Source of the DNA: Paenibacillus psychroresistens
GTDB taxonomy: Bacteria > Bacillota > Bacilli > Paenibacillales > NBRC-103111
Length of the DNA stretch: 64,000 nucleotides
Assembly (NCBI RefSeq): GCF_009728935.1
Contig: NZ_CP034235.1
Location: forward strand, 4,254,001-4,318,000
Direction of reading: 5' to 3'
The first letter of the stretch is position 1. Every line of letters starts with the position of its first letter. A program made the position numbers and the translations under genes. The notes beneath the pieces are model-generated. The model was not told the origin of the DNA. It saw only the letters and a list, made by a program, of their open reading frames with translations, and ran no database searches. Shown piece by piece: positions 16,578-25,336 of the stretch.

Positions 16578-17453
16578 TTAGCGCACCACCAGGTCAATAA
16601 AGGTAAAGGTAAACATCAGTACGCTTAACACACCATTCATCGTAAAAAATGCCGTATTGAGCTTAGAGAGATCTTTGGGAGAAACTAAACGGTGCTCATA
16701 AATCAGGATCAGATAAGCAATAATGATACCAGCGAAATAGACCCAGCTCAAATCTGTTAAAAAATATAAACTCATAAAACCAATAGCTGTTAGAACATGA
16801 AACAATTTAGCTAGGAGTAATGCTCTAGGTATTCCAAAACGGCTTGGGATCGAATATAACCCTTCCTTGCGGTCAAACTCGATATCCTGACAAGCATAGA
16901 TTACATCAAATCCAGCTGTCCAGAAAGCTACTGTAAAATAGAAAACAAGCGAAACCATATCAATTTTACCCGTAACCGCGACCCAGCCACCTAAGGGAGC
17001 AAGCGCAATAGTAAGACCTAAAATCAAATGGCATGCCCAAGTAAATCGCTTGGTATAGGAGTAAATAACAAGGAAAAATACGGCAATCGGCAACAATTCC
17101 ATGCAGAGCTTGTTTAATTGCGACGTTGCAATGAATAATATGACTAATGATACTACAATAAAGAGCAGCACTTCTTTGGAAGAAAGCAAGCCTGCTGGAA
17201 TTGCTCTTCCTGCCGTTCGAGGGTTCTTAGCGTCTATTACCTTATCGATTACACGATTAAGCCCCATTGCTGCACTGCGGGCGCCTACCATCGCTAAGGT
17301 AATCCATCCAATCTGCTCCCAATTAGGCAACGCGTCGTTTAGTACCATAGATCCAAGAATTGCCCCCATGTAAGCAAAAGGAAGGGCAAATAAAGTATGT
17401 TCAAATTTAATCATTTCTAAAAAGACTTTAAACTTCTTTAACACTGGATTCAC
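16578..17453 (-). CDS. mqnP: UbiA-family membrane prenyltransferase, probably MqnP
   Basis: Integral membrane aromatic prenyltransferase with about eight hydrophobic segments. The first Asp-rich region is GLNRVIDKVIDAKNPRTAGR and the second is YACQDIEFDRKEGLYSIPSR, both typical of UbiA. In futalosine organisms the MqnP subgroup attaches the polyprenyl chain to the dihydroxynaphthoate precursor. The neighbours mqnA, ubiX, menG and hepS/hepT support that role. It could be labelled ubiA in databases. Length is 291 aa, and the gene lies two bases upstream of ubiX. Confidence 0.88.
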   Translation of the reverse strand: MNPVLKKFKVFLEMIKFEHTLFALPFAYMGAILGSMVLNDALPNWEQIGWITLAMVGARSAAMGLNRVIDKVIDAKNPRTAGRAIPAGLLSSKEVLLFIVVSLVILFIATSQLNKLCMELLPIAVFFLVIYSYTKRFTWACHLILGLTIALAPLGGWVAVTGKIDMVSLVFYFTVAFWTAGFDVIYACQDIEFDRKEGLYSIPSRFGIPRALLLAKLFHVLTAIGFMSLYFLTDLSWVYFAGIIIAYLILIYEHRLVSPKDLSKLNTAFFTMNGVLSVLMFTFTFIDLVVR

Positions 17454-17467
17454 TCTTCTCCCCGCAC

Positions 17468-18172
17468 TTATTTTGCTTTAACCCCGACATGCAGCGCGGC
17501 GATTCCTCCTGTAAGCGGAATTGCCTCCACTTCCGTTAATCCCTGTACTCGAAAGATTTCCGCCAGCTGCTTATGATCTGGAAATTGAATTAATGATTCT
17601 GGTAACCATTTATATTGCTCATATCGTTTGACTATTAGTTTGCCCAATAAAGGCAGCACCTTCTGAAAATAAAAATAATACAGCGATTTAAACGGCTCCC
17701 ATGTCGGCTTGGACAGCTCCAAACAAACAATTTTACCACCTGGTTTAACTACGCGCTGCATTTCGCGAATCACTTGCTGCAAATCTGGGACATTGCGCAG
17801 GCCAAAACCAATCGTGGCAAAGTCGAAAGAATTATCCTCATAGGGTAAGCTCATCGCATTTCCTTGTACCAAGGTAATTTGCTTCTGCAGGTTGAGCTCG
17901 TTTACTTTAATGGCTCCATAGTCCAGCATATGCTGGCTGAAATCCAACCCGACAATTGGCCCTGTTTTGCTTTTCTGAGCTAGGCTGATAGTCCAATCAC
18001 AGGTACCACAGCATAAATCAATCGCTGTTTGCCCTTCCTGCACATTCATTTTTTTCATGGTAAACCTCCGCCAATACTTGTGCTGGCGGAAGCTTAAAAC
18101 ATTATTCATTAAATCATACTTAGGAGCAATACTCTCAAACACGGAATGAACAAACTCTTCTTTCGATTTCAT
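17468..18172 (-). CDS. menG: Demethylmenaquinone methyltransferase
   Basis: Class I SAM methyltransferase of the UbiE/MenG family, responsible for the last step of menaquinone synthesis. Recognisable blocks are FESIAPKYDLMNNVLSFRQH, the SAM loop IDLCCGTCDWTISLA and FATIGFGLRNVPD. In this protein CGTCDW has Cys where Gly-Thr-Gly-Asp/Cys-Asp variants occur in relatives. Length is 234 aa. Its start directly follows the hepS stop. MenG is shared by the classical and futalosine routes. Confidence 0.94.
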   Translation of the reverse strand: MKSKEEFVHSVFESIAPKYDLMNNVLSFRQHKYWRRFTMKKMNVQEGQTAIDLCCGTCDWTISLAQKSKTGPIVGLDFSQHMLDYGAIKVNELNLQKQITLVQGNAMSLPYEDNSFDFATIGFGLRNVPDLQQVIREMQRVVKPGGKIVCLELSKPTWEPFKSLYYFYFQKVLPLLGKLIVKRYEQYKWLPESLIQFPDHKQLAEIFRVQGLTEVEAIPLTGGIAALHVGVKAK

Positions 18173-19024
18173 CTAGTTGGCCACCTCAGTTGCTGTCTGG
18201 AATTCTAAATGGGGCTCGCAAATAGCAGTGATTTTATGCTTTAAGCTTTCTGATTCAATCTGCTGTATTCTACTTTTTAATTGCCCTATATTCTTATCCA
18301 ATAATAATTGAAGTTCCAATGTGCTGCGATATTTGGTATTTAATTCGCGGAGCTTGTCCGGCTCACCTTGCTGCAGTTGTTTCTTCTCATCTTTCGTTGC
18401 GGATTGCAAGAGGTGCCAATACGCCCAGCTGCCTTGGAAATCATCCAGATTTTTGCTGCGTTCAATCTCAACCCAAAGAACCTCACCTACAGCAAGCATA
18501 TGTAGAATCTCAGACCATATTTGCCGTTGCTCATCATTCAATAAATGCTCAAAGCTTAGAAAAAGCTGGATCTTAATCTGCGTGGATTGCTCGAGAAATT
18601 CTACTGTCGTCATTTTCTGCTGCTTCATTTTGAGATATAAGTTCATTTTAGTGCGGTTTACTTCACAGATGGCGTTAGAGAGCTGTTTAATCATCTCAAT
18701 CTGTCCAGCTTTAGCGAGAATGTGATAAAAACGCGAGCTGAAATAATCTCCAGCTAAAACCTTTAACTGTCTGGAACGAGCATCCTTTTCCTCTTTTTGC
18801 ACATTGTTGACGGGTACTAAATCATGTGTGTCTAGTCCAAGCTGAACTAAAGAAGTAGCTATTGTAATAAGCTCATTCTGTGCAGTGTCTTCCTGTGCGG
18901 TATTTAAGAAAAGCAGCAACAGATTAGCTCGACATTCGGCAAGCTCAGGTAAGCTTGTATGTTTTTGAATCATGTCATAGTCTGTATAGGGTTTCGTTAT
19001 TTCTGCAATGCGAAAAGCGTTCAT
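18173..19024 (-). CDS. hepS: Heptaprenyl diphosphate synthase component I
   Basis: Non-catalytic small subunit that partners HepT. The sequence is poorly conserved, as usual for component I. It is identified from its size (about 283 aa), its helical character (DYFSSRFYHILAKAGQIEMI is a recognisable HepS block) and its position directly before menG, as in B. subtilis. The ATG of MNAFRIAEITK, seven bases after GGAGG, is preferred over the ATG two codons earlier. It is the first gene of the menaquinone operon. Confidence 0.85.
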   Translation of the reverse strand: MNAFRIAEITKPYTDYDMIQKHTSLPELAECRANLLLLFLNTAQEDTAQNELITIATSLVQLGLDTHDLVPVNNVQKEEKDARSRQLKVLAGDYFSSRFYHILAKAGQIEMIKQLSNAICEVNRTKMNLYLKMKQQKMTTVEFLEQSTQIKIQLFLSFEHLLNDEQRQIWSEILHMLAVGEVLWVEIERSKNLDDFQGSWAYWHLLQSATKDEKKQLQQGEPDKLRELNTKYRSTLELQLLLDKNIGQLKSRIQQIESESLKHKITAICEPHLEFQTATEVAN

Positions 19025-19047
19025 AAACATGCCTCCAATAGCTATTC

Positions 19048-19053
19048 ATTATA
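19048..19053 (-). promoter_or_regulatory. Extended -10 promoter before hepS
   Basis: The minus strand has TGATATAAT about 25 bases before the hepS start, a TATAAT box with the TG extension. No good -35 is seen 17 bases upstream. It would start the hepS-menG-mqnP-ubiX-mqnA-hepT-cheR transcript. Confidence 0.5.
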
Positions 19054-19073
19054 TCACAAAAGGAAGCATCGAA

Positions 19074-19604
19074 CTAATCAACAAATTGTTCTTTCCACTT
19101 CTGTGTATAAGTGAGGTTATAGTGGGATTGTAGATACTTAAGTCTGTTAACGGTATTTAAATCTTTTTTAGCTAATCCTTGATTCTGCACATTCTCTTTA
19201 CGTGAATCCATGGCAAGCAGTAATTCATTGCGATTTACTACTGTTTCTTTATGTTCAATAATTCGCACAAGCACTTGATTCACATTGGAAACATGGAAAA
19301 GTCCAAATTGTGACAGCTCAAATAAGTCATGATACACCATCGTATCGATTGTATTGCCTGGAACGGAAAGCAAATCAACTGAGAGGATAGAATGCTGATA
19401 GCTTACCTTAGCAATTTGGAGTTCAAGCGGCAAGTTCACCATGTGATCTACCAAATTAAGCTCTGACAGCTGGCTGCCGTTCAAGTTAGCTGTTGCTTCT
19501 AAATCATTATCATTAATCGGTTGACTTTGCACGATCCACATCAAAATAAATGAAATACAGACCGAGCCAATAATGGTTAAAAGAATTCTTTTATATGGAT
19601 TCAT
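19074..19604 (-). CDS. Unknown membrane-anchored protein between mtrB and hepS
   Basis: Not recognised. The product (176 aa) has one N-terminal transmembrane helix (about residues 6-25, RILLTIIGSVCISFILMWIV). An extracytoplasmic part of mixed composition follows with no visible motif, and the charged C-terminus contains YTQKWKEQF. The start MNPYKRIL is set by GGGAGG seven bases upstream; an in-frame ATG five codons earlier lacks a site. It lies between the mtrB terminator and hepS and is likely cotranscribed with or just ahead of the menaquinone operon. Topology suggests an exported, membrane-tethered protein. Confidence 0.75.
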   Translation of the reverse strand: MNPYKRILLTIIGSVCISFILMWIVQSQPINDNDLEATANLNGSQLSELNLVDHMVNLPLELQIAKVSYQHSILSVDLLSVPGNTIDTMVYHDLFELSQFGLFHVSNVNQVLVRIIEHKETVVNRNELLLAMDSRKENVQNQGLAKKDLNTVNRLKYLQSHYNLTYTQKWKEQFVD

Positions 19605-19656
19605 TTGATTGCCTCCCATGCATGCAACGCCAATGCCTTTCTTTCATCATATAATG

Positions 19657-19678
19657 AAAAAAAGCAGGCTATGCCTGC
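19657..19678 (-). terminator. Terminator of mtrB
   Basis: A perfect six-base stem GCAGGC/GCCTGC with a three-base loop is followed by seven T on the minus strand, ten bases after the mtrB stop. It isolates mtrB from the downstream hepS region. Confidence 0.9.
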
Positions 19679-19687
19679 AAGGAGCAA

Positions 19688-19909
19688 TTATTCTTCCGTA
19701 TCCAGTGTTCCAAACTTAGTCATGATGATTGCTTTGCCTCTTACTTTGATTGCTGAAGTGTGTTCGGTGAACTGGGCAATCATCACTTCGCCTTTATCCA
19801 GCTTCTCTGTATGGTGGAATTTCGTATCTTGACCACGCGTTAATCCAATGACATGAACTCCATTATCTTTAGCCTTTATTACAAAATAATCGTCTTGACT
19901 CATTTCCAT
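19688..19909 (-). CDS. mtrB: Tryptophan RNA-binding attenuation protein TRAP
   Basis: TRAP forms an 11-subunit ring that, with bound tryptophan, wraps (G/U)AG-repeat RNA and promotes termination in the trp leader. The 73-aa product closely follows the family: VIGLTRGQDTKFHHTEKLDK, then EVMIAQFTEHTSAIKVRGKA. These cover the tryptophan pocket and the RNA-contacting Lys and Lys-x-Arg (KVRG) residues. Two ATGs two codons apart precede DDYFVIK; the exact start is uncertain. It is monocistronic here, with its own promoter and terminator, and not beside folE (mtrA) as in B. subtilis. Its target leader is at 10074-10284. Confidence 0.96.
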   Translation of the reverse strand: MEMSQDDYFVIKAKDNGVHVIGLTRGQDTKFHHTEKLDKGEVMIAQFTEHTSAIKVRGKAIIMTKFGTLDTEE

Positions 19910-19947
19910 TCATCCCTTTCCATTATTGCTTCAACACCACTTTCCTT

Positions 19948-19976
19948 ATGATGCTAAAAAAAAGCTTGGATGTCAA
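19948..19976 (-). promoter_or_regulatory. Promoter of mtrB
   Basis: A consensus TTGACA (19971-19976) lies 17 bases from CATCAT (19948-19953) on the minus strand, about 40 bases before mtrB. Confidence 0.6.
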
Positions 19977-20049
19977 TAAGGATATATGACTCCGCCTTCT
20001 TTCTGAAAGAAAACGGTGCGTTTGTCCGGAATTCTAAGATCAGTTTAAG

Positions 20050-20091
20050 CAAAAAAACTGAATCCCTTTATTGCAAGGAAATCCAGTTTAT
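20050..20091 (-). terminator. Terminator of the sugar ABC transporter genes
   Basis: AAACTG ... CAGTTT pair around an inner A/T-rich stem (CCTT with AAGG) and are followed by seven T on the minus strand, just after the last permease gene. Confidence 0.7.
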
Positions 20092-20116
20092 TATCTATTT
20101 CTCATAGAATTTTAAA

Positions 20117-20962
20117 TCATTTTACTGAACCCGCCGTAATCCCACTTGCTATCTGCCTTTGAAAAATTATATAGAAGATCAAGGTTGGGATCGTGGTAAT
20201 CATAAGTGCAGCAAACAACGGTCCCCATTCCGTACGATATTGAAACTCTGCCTGCATGATCGCTACTCCAACCGGCACGGTATAATGAGCGGAATCATTA
20301 ATTAAGATCGAGCCGAAGAAATATTCATTCCAGTTTGCTAACACATTCGTAATTGCTACAGCTATTAGACCGGGCTGTGACAATGGCAGCATTATTCTAA
20401 AGAATGTACCGAAGTAAGAGGCTCCATCTATAACAGCAGCTTCCTCAAGCTCTTTAGGCAAAGCTTTGTAGAATCCGACCAACAGAAAGATGCCAAATGG
20501 CAGTGTTTGTGCGGTATATACCAGAATAAGACCCAACGGTTTGTTGATTAAATGAAGATCCTGCATTAAGAAAAATAATGGAATAATCGCGAGCTGCAAT
20601 GGGACAGCCAGGGAAGCGATATAAGTCATAAACAACAATTTACTGCCTTTAAATGGATACCGCCCCAAGATATAAGCCGTTGTTGCTGACAAAATTAATC
20701 CAAGAAGTGTACTGCCACCTGCAACGACGAGCGAGTTTGTGAAATAAGTCCCTAAATGATAAGTCGTCCAAACATTGCTAAAATTGGACCAAAGTAAAGG
20801 GAAGTGAGGCAAAGACCATGGCGAGTTGAGAAAAAATTGTTTGTTATTCTTCAGTGAGCCGAGAAGTGTCCATAATAATGGATATAAAACGGCAATGCTC
20901 CATAAGAGGAGGATTACCCAAATCAATAGCTTGATTACTGGGTTTTTAAGTGTCTGATTCAT
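20117..20962 (-). CDS. Carbohydrate ABC transporter permease, MalG type
   Basis: Inner-membrane component of a CUT1-type sugar importer (281 aa, six predicted helices). The EAA loop that contacts the ATPase is LEEAAVIDGASYFGTFFRIM followed by LPLSQPG. The C-terminus ends in the family's QRQIASGITAGSVKG-like segment. It lies downstream of its partner permease and the binding protein. No ATPase gene is present, so a shared MsmX/UgpC-type ATPase from elsewhere is expected. The substrate cannot be read from this subunit. Confidence 0.92.
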   Translation of the reverse strand: MNQTLKNPVIKLLIWVILLLWSIAVLYPLLWTLLGSLKNNKQFFLNSPWSLPHFPLLWSNFSNVWTTYHLGTYFTNSLVVAGGSTLLGLILSATTAYILGRYPFKGSKLLFMTYIASLAVPLQLAIIPLFFLMQDLHLINKPLGLILVYTAQTLPFGIFLLVGFYKALPKELEEAAVIDGASYFGTFFRIMLPLSQPGLIAVAITNVLANWNEYFFGSILINDSAHYTVPVGVAIMQAEFQYRTEWGPLFAALMITTIPTLIFYIIFQRQIASGITAGSVK

Positions 20963-20996
20963 AGTACCCCTGCCTCACATTATATTTTCATTAACA

Positions 20997-21902
20997 TTAA
21001 CTCAATTCAACCGTTTCGCGGCGCATCAACCTTTGTAGAACTACGGTCGTAATAATTGCCAATATCAGAATTACTACCCCAATCGATGCTCCATAACCAA
21101 AATGGTATTGTCTAAATGCTTGTTGAAATAAATATGACCCCATAACTTGAGTACTGTTGTCTGGTCCACCTTCTGTCATGAGCATGACAATAACAAAAGA
21201 ACCATTAAGTGTTGATATCACAATAGAGAGAATGGATACCTGAATCTGCTCCCAAATTAACGGAACGGTAATACTAATAAATTGTCTCCATTGTCCGGCT
21301 CCGTCTATATTGGCTGATTCAAAGTATGAATCGGGAATATTCAATATTGCAGCGATCATTAGAATCATGTAAAAGCCAATTCCCGCCCAAATCGTTGGAG
21401 GCAAGAGCATCCAGATGGTATGGGATTCAAAACCCAACCAGTTAATATCAACCTTCTCAGCTGTAAATAAAGATAAAAAAGCATTAAGAAAACCAATATG
21501 AGTATTGTAAATTAAATTCCATAACACACCGATAACCACAACTGAAATAACATTAGGGATAAAGAATATAGCTCGGAAAAAACCTGCCCGTTTCAGACCA
21601 AATCTTGTAACCGCAACTGCAAAAAATGTCGCAAGAATCATAATGCCGATCACTTTACCTACTACTAGAAAGTAATCATTGCCGATCGCTTTAAGAATGA
21701 TCGGATCATCAAATAGCTGTTTGAAATTCCCTAAACCAATATATTCCATTTTGTCAGACATGCCTGACCAATCGTATAGAGATTTTTGCAATGCTTGTGC
21801 AACGGGATAAACAGTAAAAACGAAAAATACAAGAAAAGTTGGAATGATAAAAGCGGAGATAAATATAATGCGATTCCAATTGGTTTTTGTTTTATTCTTC
21901 AC
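20997..21902 (-). CDS. Carbohydrate ABC transporter permease, MalF type
   Basis: Second CUT1 permease (301 aa, about six helices). The EAA-type loop is SYFESANIDGAGQWRQFISI, then TVPLIW. The N-terminal LFDDPIILKAIGNDYFLVVG block is typical of sugar permeases. It starts with GTG behind a GGTGA site and lies 34 bases before the MalG-type gene. Together with the upstream lipoprotein it forms a standard binding protein-permease-permease sugar uptake unit. Confidence 0.92.
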   Translation of the reverse strand: MKNKTKTNWNRIIFISAFIIPTFLVFFVFTVYPVAQALQKSLYDWSGMSDKMEYIGLGNFKQLFDDPIILKAIGNDYFLVVGKVIGIMILATFFAVAVTRFGLKRAGFFRAIFFIPNVISVVVIGVLWNLIYNTHIGFLNAFLSLFTAEKVDINWLGFESHTIWMLLPPTIWAGIGFYMILMIAAILNIPDSYFESANIDGAGQWRQFISITVPLIWEQIQVSILSIVISTLNGSFVIVMLMTEGGPDNSTQVMGSYLFQQAFRQYHFGYGASIGVVILILAIITTVVLQRLMRRETVELS

Positions 21903-22013
21903 TCGACTTCACCGTCCCCTACAGTAAAATTGCGGATAATGATTAAGTGATTACCTTAACCATCATCCGCGATAATCATATCTATTATATTCGTATCAAA
22001 ACTAAGTTATGGA

Positions 22014-23360
22014 TTACTTTTTAATTTTTGCAGCAGCTTCACTAACACGTTTGATCCATTCAGCTGGTTCAATCTTACCACTTGTAAGAGCAACATCTGC
22101 ATCCCACATAGCTTTATCAAGATCATCAGGGAATGTAATAGAAGGAACAACAACTGTGTTATCTGAGCTTAGAGCAGCTACAGCATCTTTAAGGTAAGGT
22201 AGAGCGTTGGAGCTTGTAATATCCGCTTTGATATTAGAAGGTGCACCGCTTAATTCTGCAAACGGCCCTGCTTGTTTCTTGGAGAAAATAAATTGTAAGA
22301 AAGCTTTAGCATTTTCTTTGTTTTTACCTTTTGCAGCGATAGCAACAGTTGCAGTTGAAGTATTAGCTACAACCTTACCGCCTGCATCTTGAGTTACAGA
22401 AGGAATTTGACCGAAGTTGAAATCAGCTGGAACGTCTTTAGCCATTTCACCTGGCAACCATAATCCGTTAGGAATGAAACCATCTTTATGCTGCAAGAAT
22501 AAGGATTGTGAATCTGTGTGATTGATTGAAGTAGATGCTTTATCAATGAAGCCTTTATCGCGTAATTCAACTAGCTTGTTCAAACCAGCAAGGATAGCAG
22601 GATTTGCCCATACTTCAGGCTTCAAATCAGCAATGTCACGCAAGATTGAGAAGTCGTTGTTGTTAGCTGAAACAAATGCTGGTAAAAGCAATGTTCTTTG
22701 GATGTAGTACGGGTATTTACCCGTGTGAATAAATGGTGTGATACCAGCATCCTTAAGCTTTTGACTTGCTGCTATGAAAGATGGCCAATCTTTAGGTTCT
22801 GCAATTCCTTTGTCTGCGAATAATTTCTTATCCCAGAACATTCCCCATGTACCAAGTACTAATGGCACTGAGTAAGTTTTACCGTCATGCAATTCTGGTT
22901 TTTGTGCTAGAATATCAAGGATCTTGTCGCCATCCACGTTTTTAGCATCTGTGATCCAGGTTGAAAGATCTTCCAACTGACCATCTGTTACTGCTTGAAC
23001 TTCATTAAATTCAGGTCCATCGATGTATACGAAATCCGGAGGTGTTCCGCCAATCCAACGCGCTTTATTCTGCTCATTGATCTTAGGTCCTGAAGTTTCT
23101 TTGATTTTCAAATCTGGGTTAGCTGCTTGAAACTCACCAATAACTTGTTTCCACCATTTGTCGCCATAACCACCAACAAAATATTGAATTTCCAAATCGC
23201 CAGTTAGCTTACCTGCTCCAGCATCTGGTGCTGCTGATGCTGCTGTTGAAGGTGCTGCGCTTGCTGCATCATCCTTTGTATCACTTTTGCCACAGCCTGC
23301 TAACATTGTTAGCACTAATGCAACTACCACGGACAACACTAACCATTTTTTACTCTTCAT
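22014..23360 (-). CDS. Sugar-binding lipoprotein of an ABC transporter
   Basis: Family 1 extracellular solute-binding protein (448 aa). It has a lipoprotein signal peptide with lipobox LAGC near residue 23 and an Ala/Ser/Asp-rich linker. The mature part contains LVLGTWGMFWDKKLFADKGI and NGLWLPGEMAKDV, typical of sugar-binding proteins. The blocks resemble N-acetylglucosamine/chitobiose-binding proteins such as NgcE, which would fit the adjoining PTS, but this is an inference. GGGAG precedes the ATG. The protein is trapped at the outer face of the membrane and delivers the sugar to the two permeases downstream. Confidence 0.9.
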   Translation of the reverse strand: MKSKKWLVLSVVVALVLTMLAGCGKSDTKDDAASAAPSTAASAAPDAGAGKLTGDLEIQYFVGGYGDKWWKQVIGEFQAANPDLKIKETSGPKINEQNKARWIGGTPPDFVYIDGPEFNEVQAVTDGQLEDLSTWITDAKNVDGDKILDILAQKPELHDGKTYSVPLVLGTWGMFWDKKLFADKGIAEPKDWPSFIAASQKLKDAGITPFIHTGKYPYYIQRTLLLPAFVSANNNDFSILRDIADLKPEVWANPAILAGLNKLVELRDKGFIDKASTSINHTDSQSLFLQHKDGFIPNGLWLPGEMAKDVPADFNFGQIPSVTQDAGGKVVANTSTATVAIAAKGKNKENAKAFLQFIFSKKQAGPFAELSGAPSNIKADITSSNALPYLKDAVAALSSDNTVVVPSITFPDDLDKAMWDADVALTSGKIEPAEWIKRVSEAAAKIKK

Positions 23361-23479
23361 TCTTGTTCGCTCCCTTTTTTAAAAATCTCGTATTGGACTT
23401 TCGTTCTCTCTCTTAAAAAAAACGGTTTTCATGTTATCTAAGATCTGTATAAACATTCCTCTTTATACTTCTTAGAACG

Positions 23480-23529
23480 AAAAAAAGGCATCAGTTAATG
23501 AAGCAAAAATCGCTTCAATAACTAATGCC
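23480..23529 (-). terminator. Terminator of the PTS operon
   Basis: A long near-perfect hairpin on the minus strand starts GGCATTAGTTATTGAAGCGA and ends TGCTTCATTAACTGATGCC, with a short loop. It is followed by seven T about 60 bases after the ptsI stop. It isolates the PTS genes from the ABC transporter. Confidence 0.92.
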
Positions 23530-23591
23530 CTTTCGGTAACACGTTATCGCTTTTTTAATTAATATTAATATACTATGAAGATTTCTGGAAA

Positions 23592-25313
23592 TCAACTGTT
23601 ATTTTCAAGAAAGGAAATAACCTCTCTAGCCTCACTCATTTTTAAGATCTCTGTTAAATAATTTTGCAGCTCTGTGTATTTAATTTGGCTTATTCGCAAC
23701 GCTACTGCTGATAATTCGTTGGCATTCATGCTTAATTTCTGCAAACCCATTCCGAGAAAAAGCGACGCTGCTGTTGGATCACCTGCCATATTACCGCAAA
23801 GACTGACCCATTTCTGATGTTTATTTGCAGTGCGAATAACATCCTGAATCAATTGAAGCACAGCTGGGTTATAGCCATTATCCAAATAACCAACTGAAGT
23901 GTTGCTGCGATCCACCTCTAGCAGGTATTGAATCAAATCATTGGTACCAATACTAAAAAAATCAGCTTCTACAGCAAATTGCTCTACATTTAAAGCTGCA
24001 GATGTCACCTCGATCATCATCCCAACTTCTAGATTTACATTGAAATCAATTCCTTCTGTATTCAACTCATCTTTCACTTCTGCAAGAATGAGCATGGCAG
24101 CTTTCCATTCAGCTAAAACCGCAATCATCGGAAACATGATTTTCAATTGTCCATATGGACTCGCTTTCAGAATGGCACGCAGCTGAGTTTTGAATAAAGC
24201 TATCTGATCCAAGCTCACACGAATTCCGCGATATCCCAGCAATGGATTTAACTCTTGAGGAAACGAATAAAAATCAGGCTGCTTATCTCCACCGAGATCG
24301 AAGGTTCTAATAATTATCGGCGCATCCTTGCCAAAAATCATAGCAACCTCACGATAAATTTCAAATTGTTCTGCCTCAGAGGGTGGAGCTGGTCTGTTTA
24401 GATATAAAAATTCAGTACGGAATAAACCAATCCCACCTGCCCCTAAATTCTTAGCTTCGCGTGCACCTTCAACTGAACTGATATTAGCTAATAAATCTAC
24501 AGAGTGTTGATCGAGGGTAACAGCAGTAGACTTTAATAAGGGTAGATTAGGTTTACTTGCTCCTATTCCTGAAAATCGGCGTTTTAATTTCGTATAATAT
24601 TCTATTTGAGCTTCACTGGGTTCTACGATCAATTTACCTTCTACTCCATCTAGAATAAGAAGCTGTCCATCCTCAATTTGATGAAGCAGCTCTCCTAGCC
24701 CTACAACAAAGGGAATTCCCAATGAGCGTGCAATAATCGCAGAATGGGCCATTATTCCGCCAGTAATTGTTGCACAACCCACAATAATTTGCGGGTTAAT
24801 CTGGGCAGAATAGGAAGTCGTCAATTCTTCCGTTATTAGTATTCTCTGTTGATTGATATCCTCTATAACCCATTCAGCCGTACCCAAAAGGCAGTTCATT
24901 AAGCGTTTGCATATGTCCCGTATATCAGCGGATCGTTCACATAAATACTCATCACTTAAACTTTGAATTCTTGCTGCAATTTCATTTGTCGTTTCACTGA
25001 CAGCTGTTTCCACCTCTAAATAATCTTTGGAAATCTTATGTAAAATACGCAAATAAAATTCATCATCCATCAATAATTCCAATAATGCTTCTACCATTTC
25101 AGCTTCTGACTCACGAGAGCTGAGCTTTAATTGATTCGATAATTGATTTAATTCGCTTTTGGTTTGACTTACTGCAGCTTCAAAACGCTTAATCTCCAAA
25201 TCAACTTCTCTGCTACCCATGACTATTTTGTTAGAATGTTGGACTCTAGATCGCATAACATAAGCATAGCCTATTGCATAGCCATTTGAGGCTGCAACAC
25301 CAGAAAGCTCCAT
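23592..25313 (-). CDS. PTS enzyme I (phosphoenolpyruvate-protein phosphotransferase)
   Basis: Takes phosphate from phosphoenolpyruvate and passes it to HPr. The phospho-His is His190 in GGIMAHSAIIARSLG. The PEP-binding barrel shows FDLGGDKQPDF, GIGLFRTEFLYLNRP, FFSIGTNDLIQYLLEVDR and the Cys block LCGNMAGDP. Several positions differ from housekeeping EI (AHSAI for the usual SHSAI, CGNMAGD for CGEMAGD, YRGIR for xRAIR), so this looks like a dedicated paralogue. It is the last gene of a self-contained PTS operon directly after an HPr-like gene. Length 573 aa is full. Confidence 0.93.
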   Translation of the reverse strand: MELSGVAASNGYAIGYAYVMRSRVQHSNKIVMGSREVDLEIKRFEAAVSQTKSELNQLSNQLKLSSRESEAEMVEALLELLMDDEFYLRILHKISKDYLEVETAVSETTNEIAARIQSLSDEYLCERSADIRDICKRLMNCLLGTAEWVIEDINQQRILITEELTTSYSAQINPQIIVGCATITGGIMAHSAIIARSLGIPFVVGLGELLHQIEDGQLLILDGVEGKLIVEPSEAQIEYYTKLKRRFSGIGASKPNLPLLKSTAVTLDQHSVDLLANISSVEGAREAKNLGAGGIGLFRTEFLYLNRPAPPSEAEQFEIYREVAMIFGKDAPIIIRTFDLGGDKQPDFYSFPQELNPLLGYRGIRVSLDQIALFKTQLRAILKASPYGQLKIMFPMIAVLAEWKAAMLILAEVKDELNTEGIDFNVNLEVGMMIEVTSAALNVEQFAVEADFFSIGTNDLIQYLLEVDRSNTSVGYLDNGYNPAVLQLIQDVIRTANKHQKWVSLCGNMAGDPTAASLFLGMGLQKLSMNANELSAVALRISQIKYTELQNYLTEILKMSEAREVISFLENNS

Positions 25314-25336
25314 ATAGGTTTACTCCTTACCTGCAA

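Noticed and set aside
23425..23440. cre-like CcpA site (TGAAAACCGTTTTT) before the sugar-binding lipoprotein gene
   Set aside because: The central CG is shifted by one base and the right half lacks the required CA, so the match is not convincing.
23534..23549. Imperfect palindrome GATAACGTGTTACC after ptsI
   Set aside because: Two central mismatches and a location inside the 3' untranslated part before a strong terminator; no regulator nearby to bind it.
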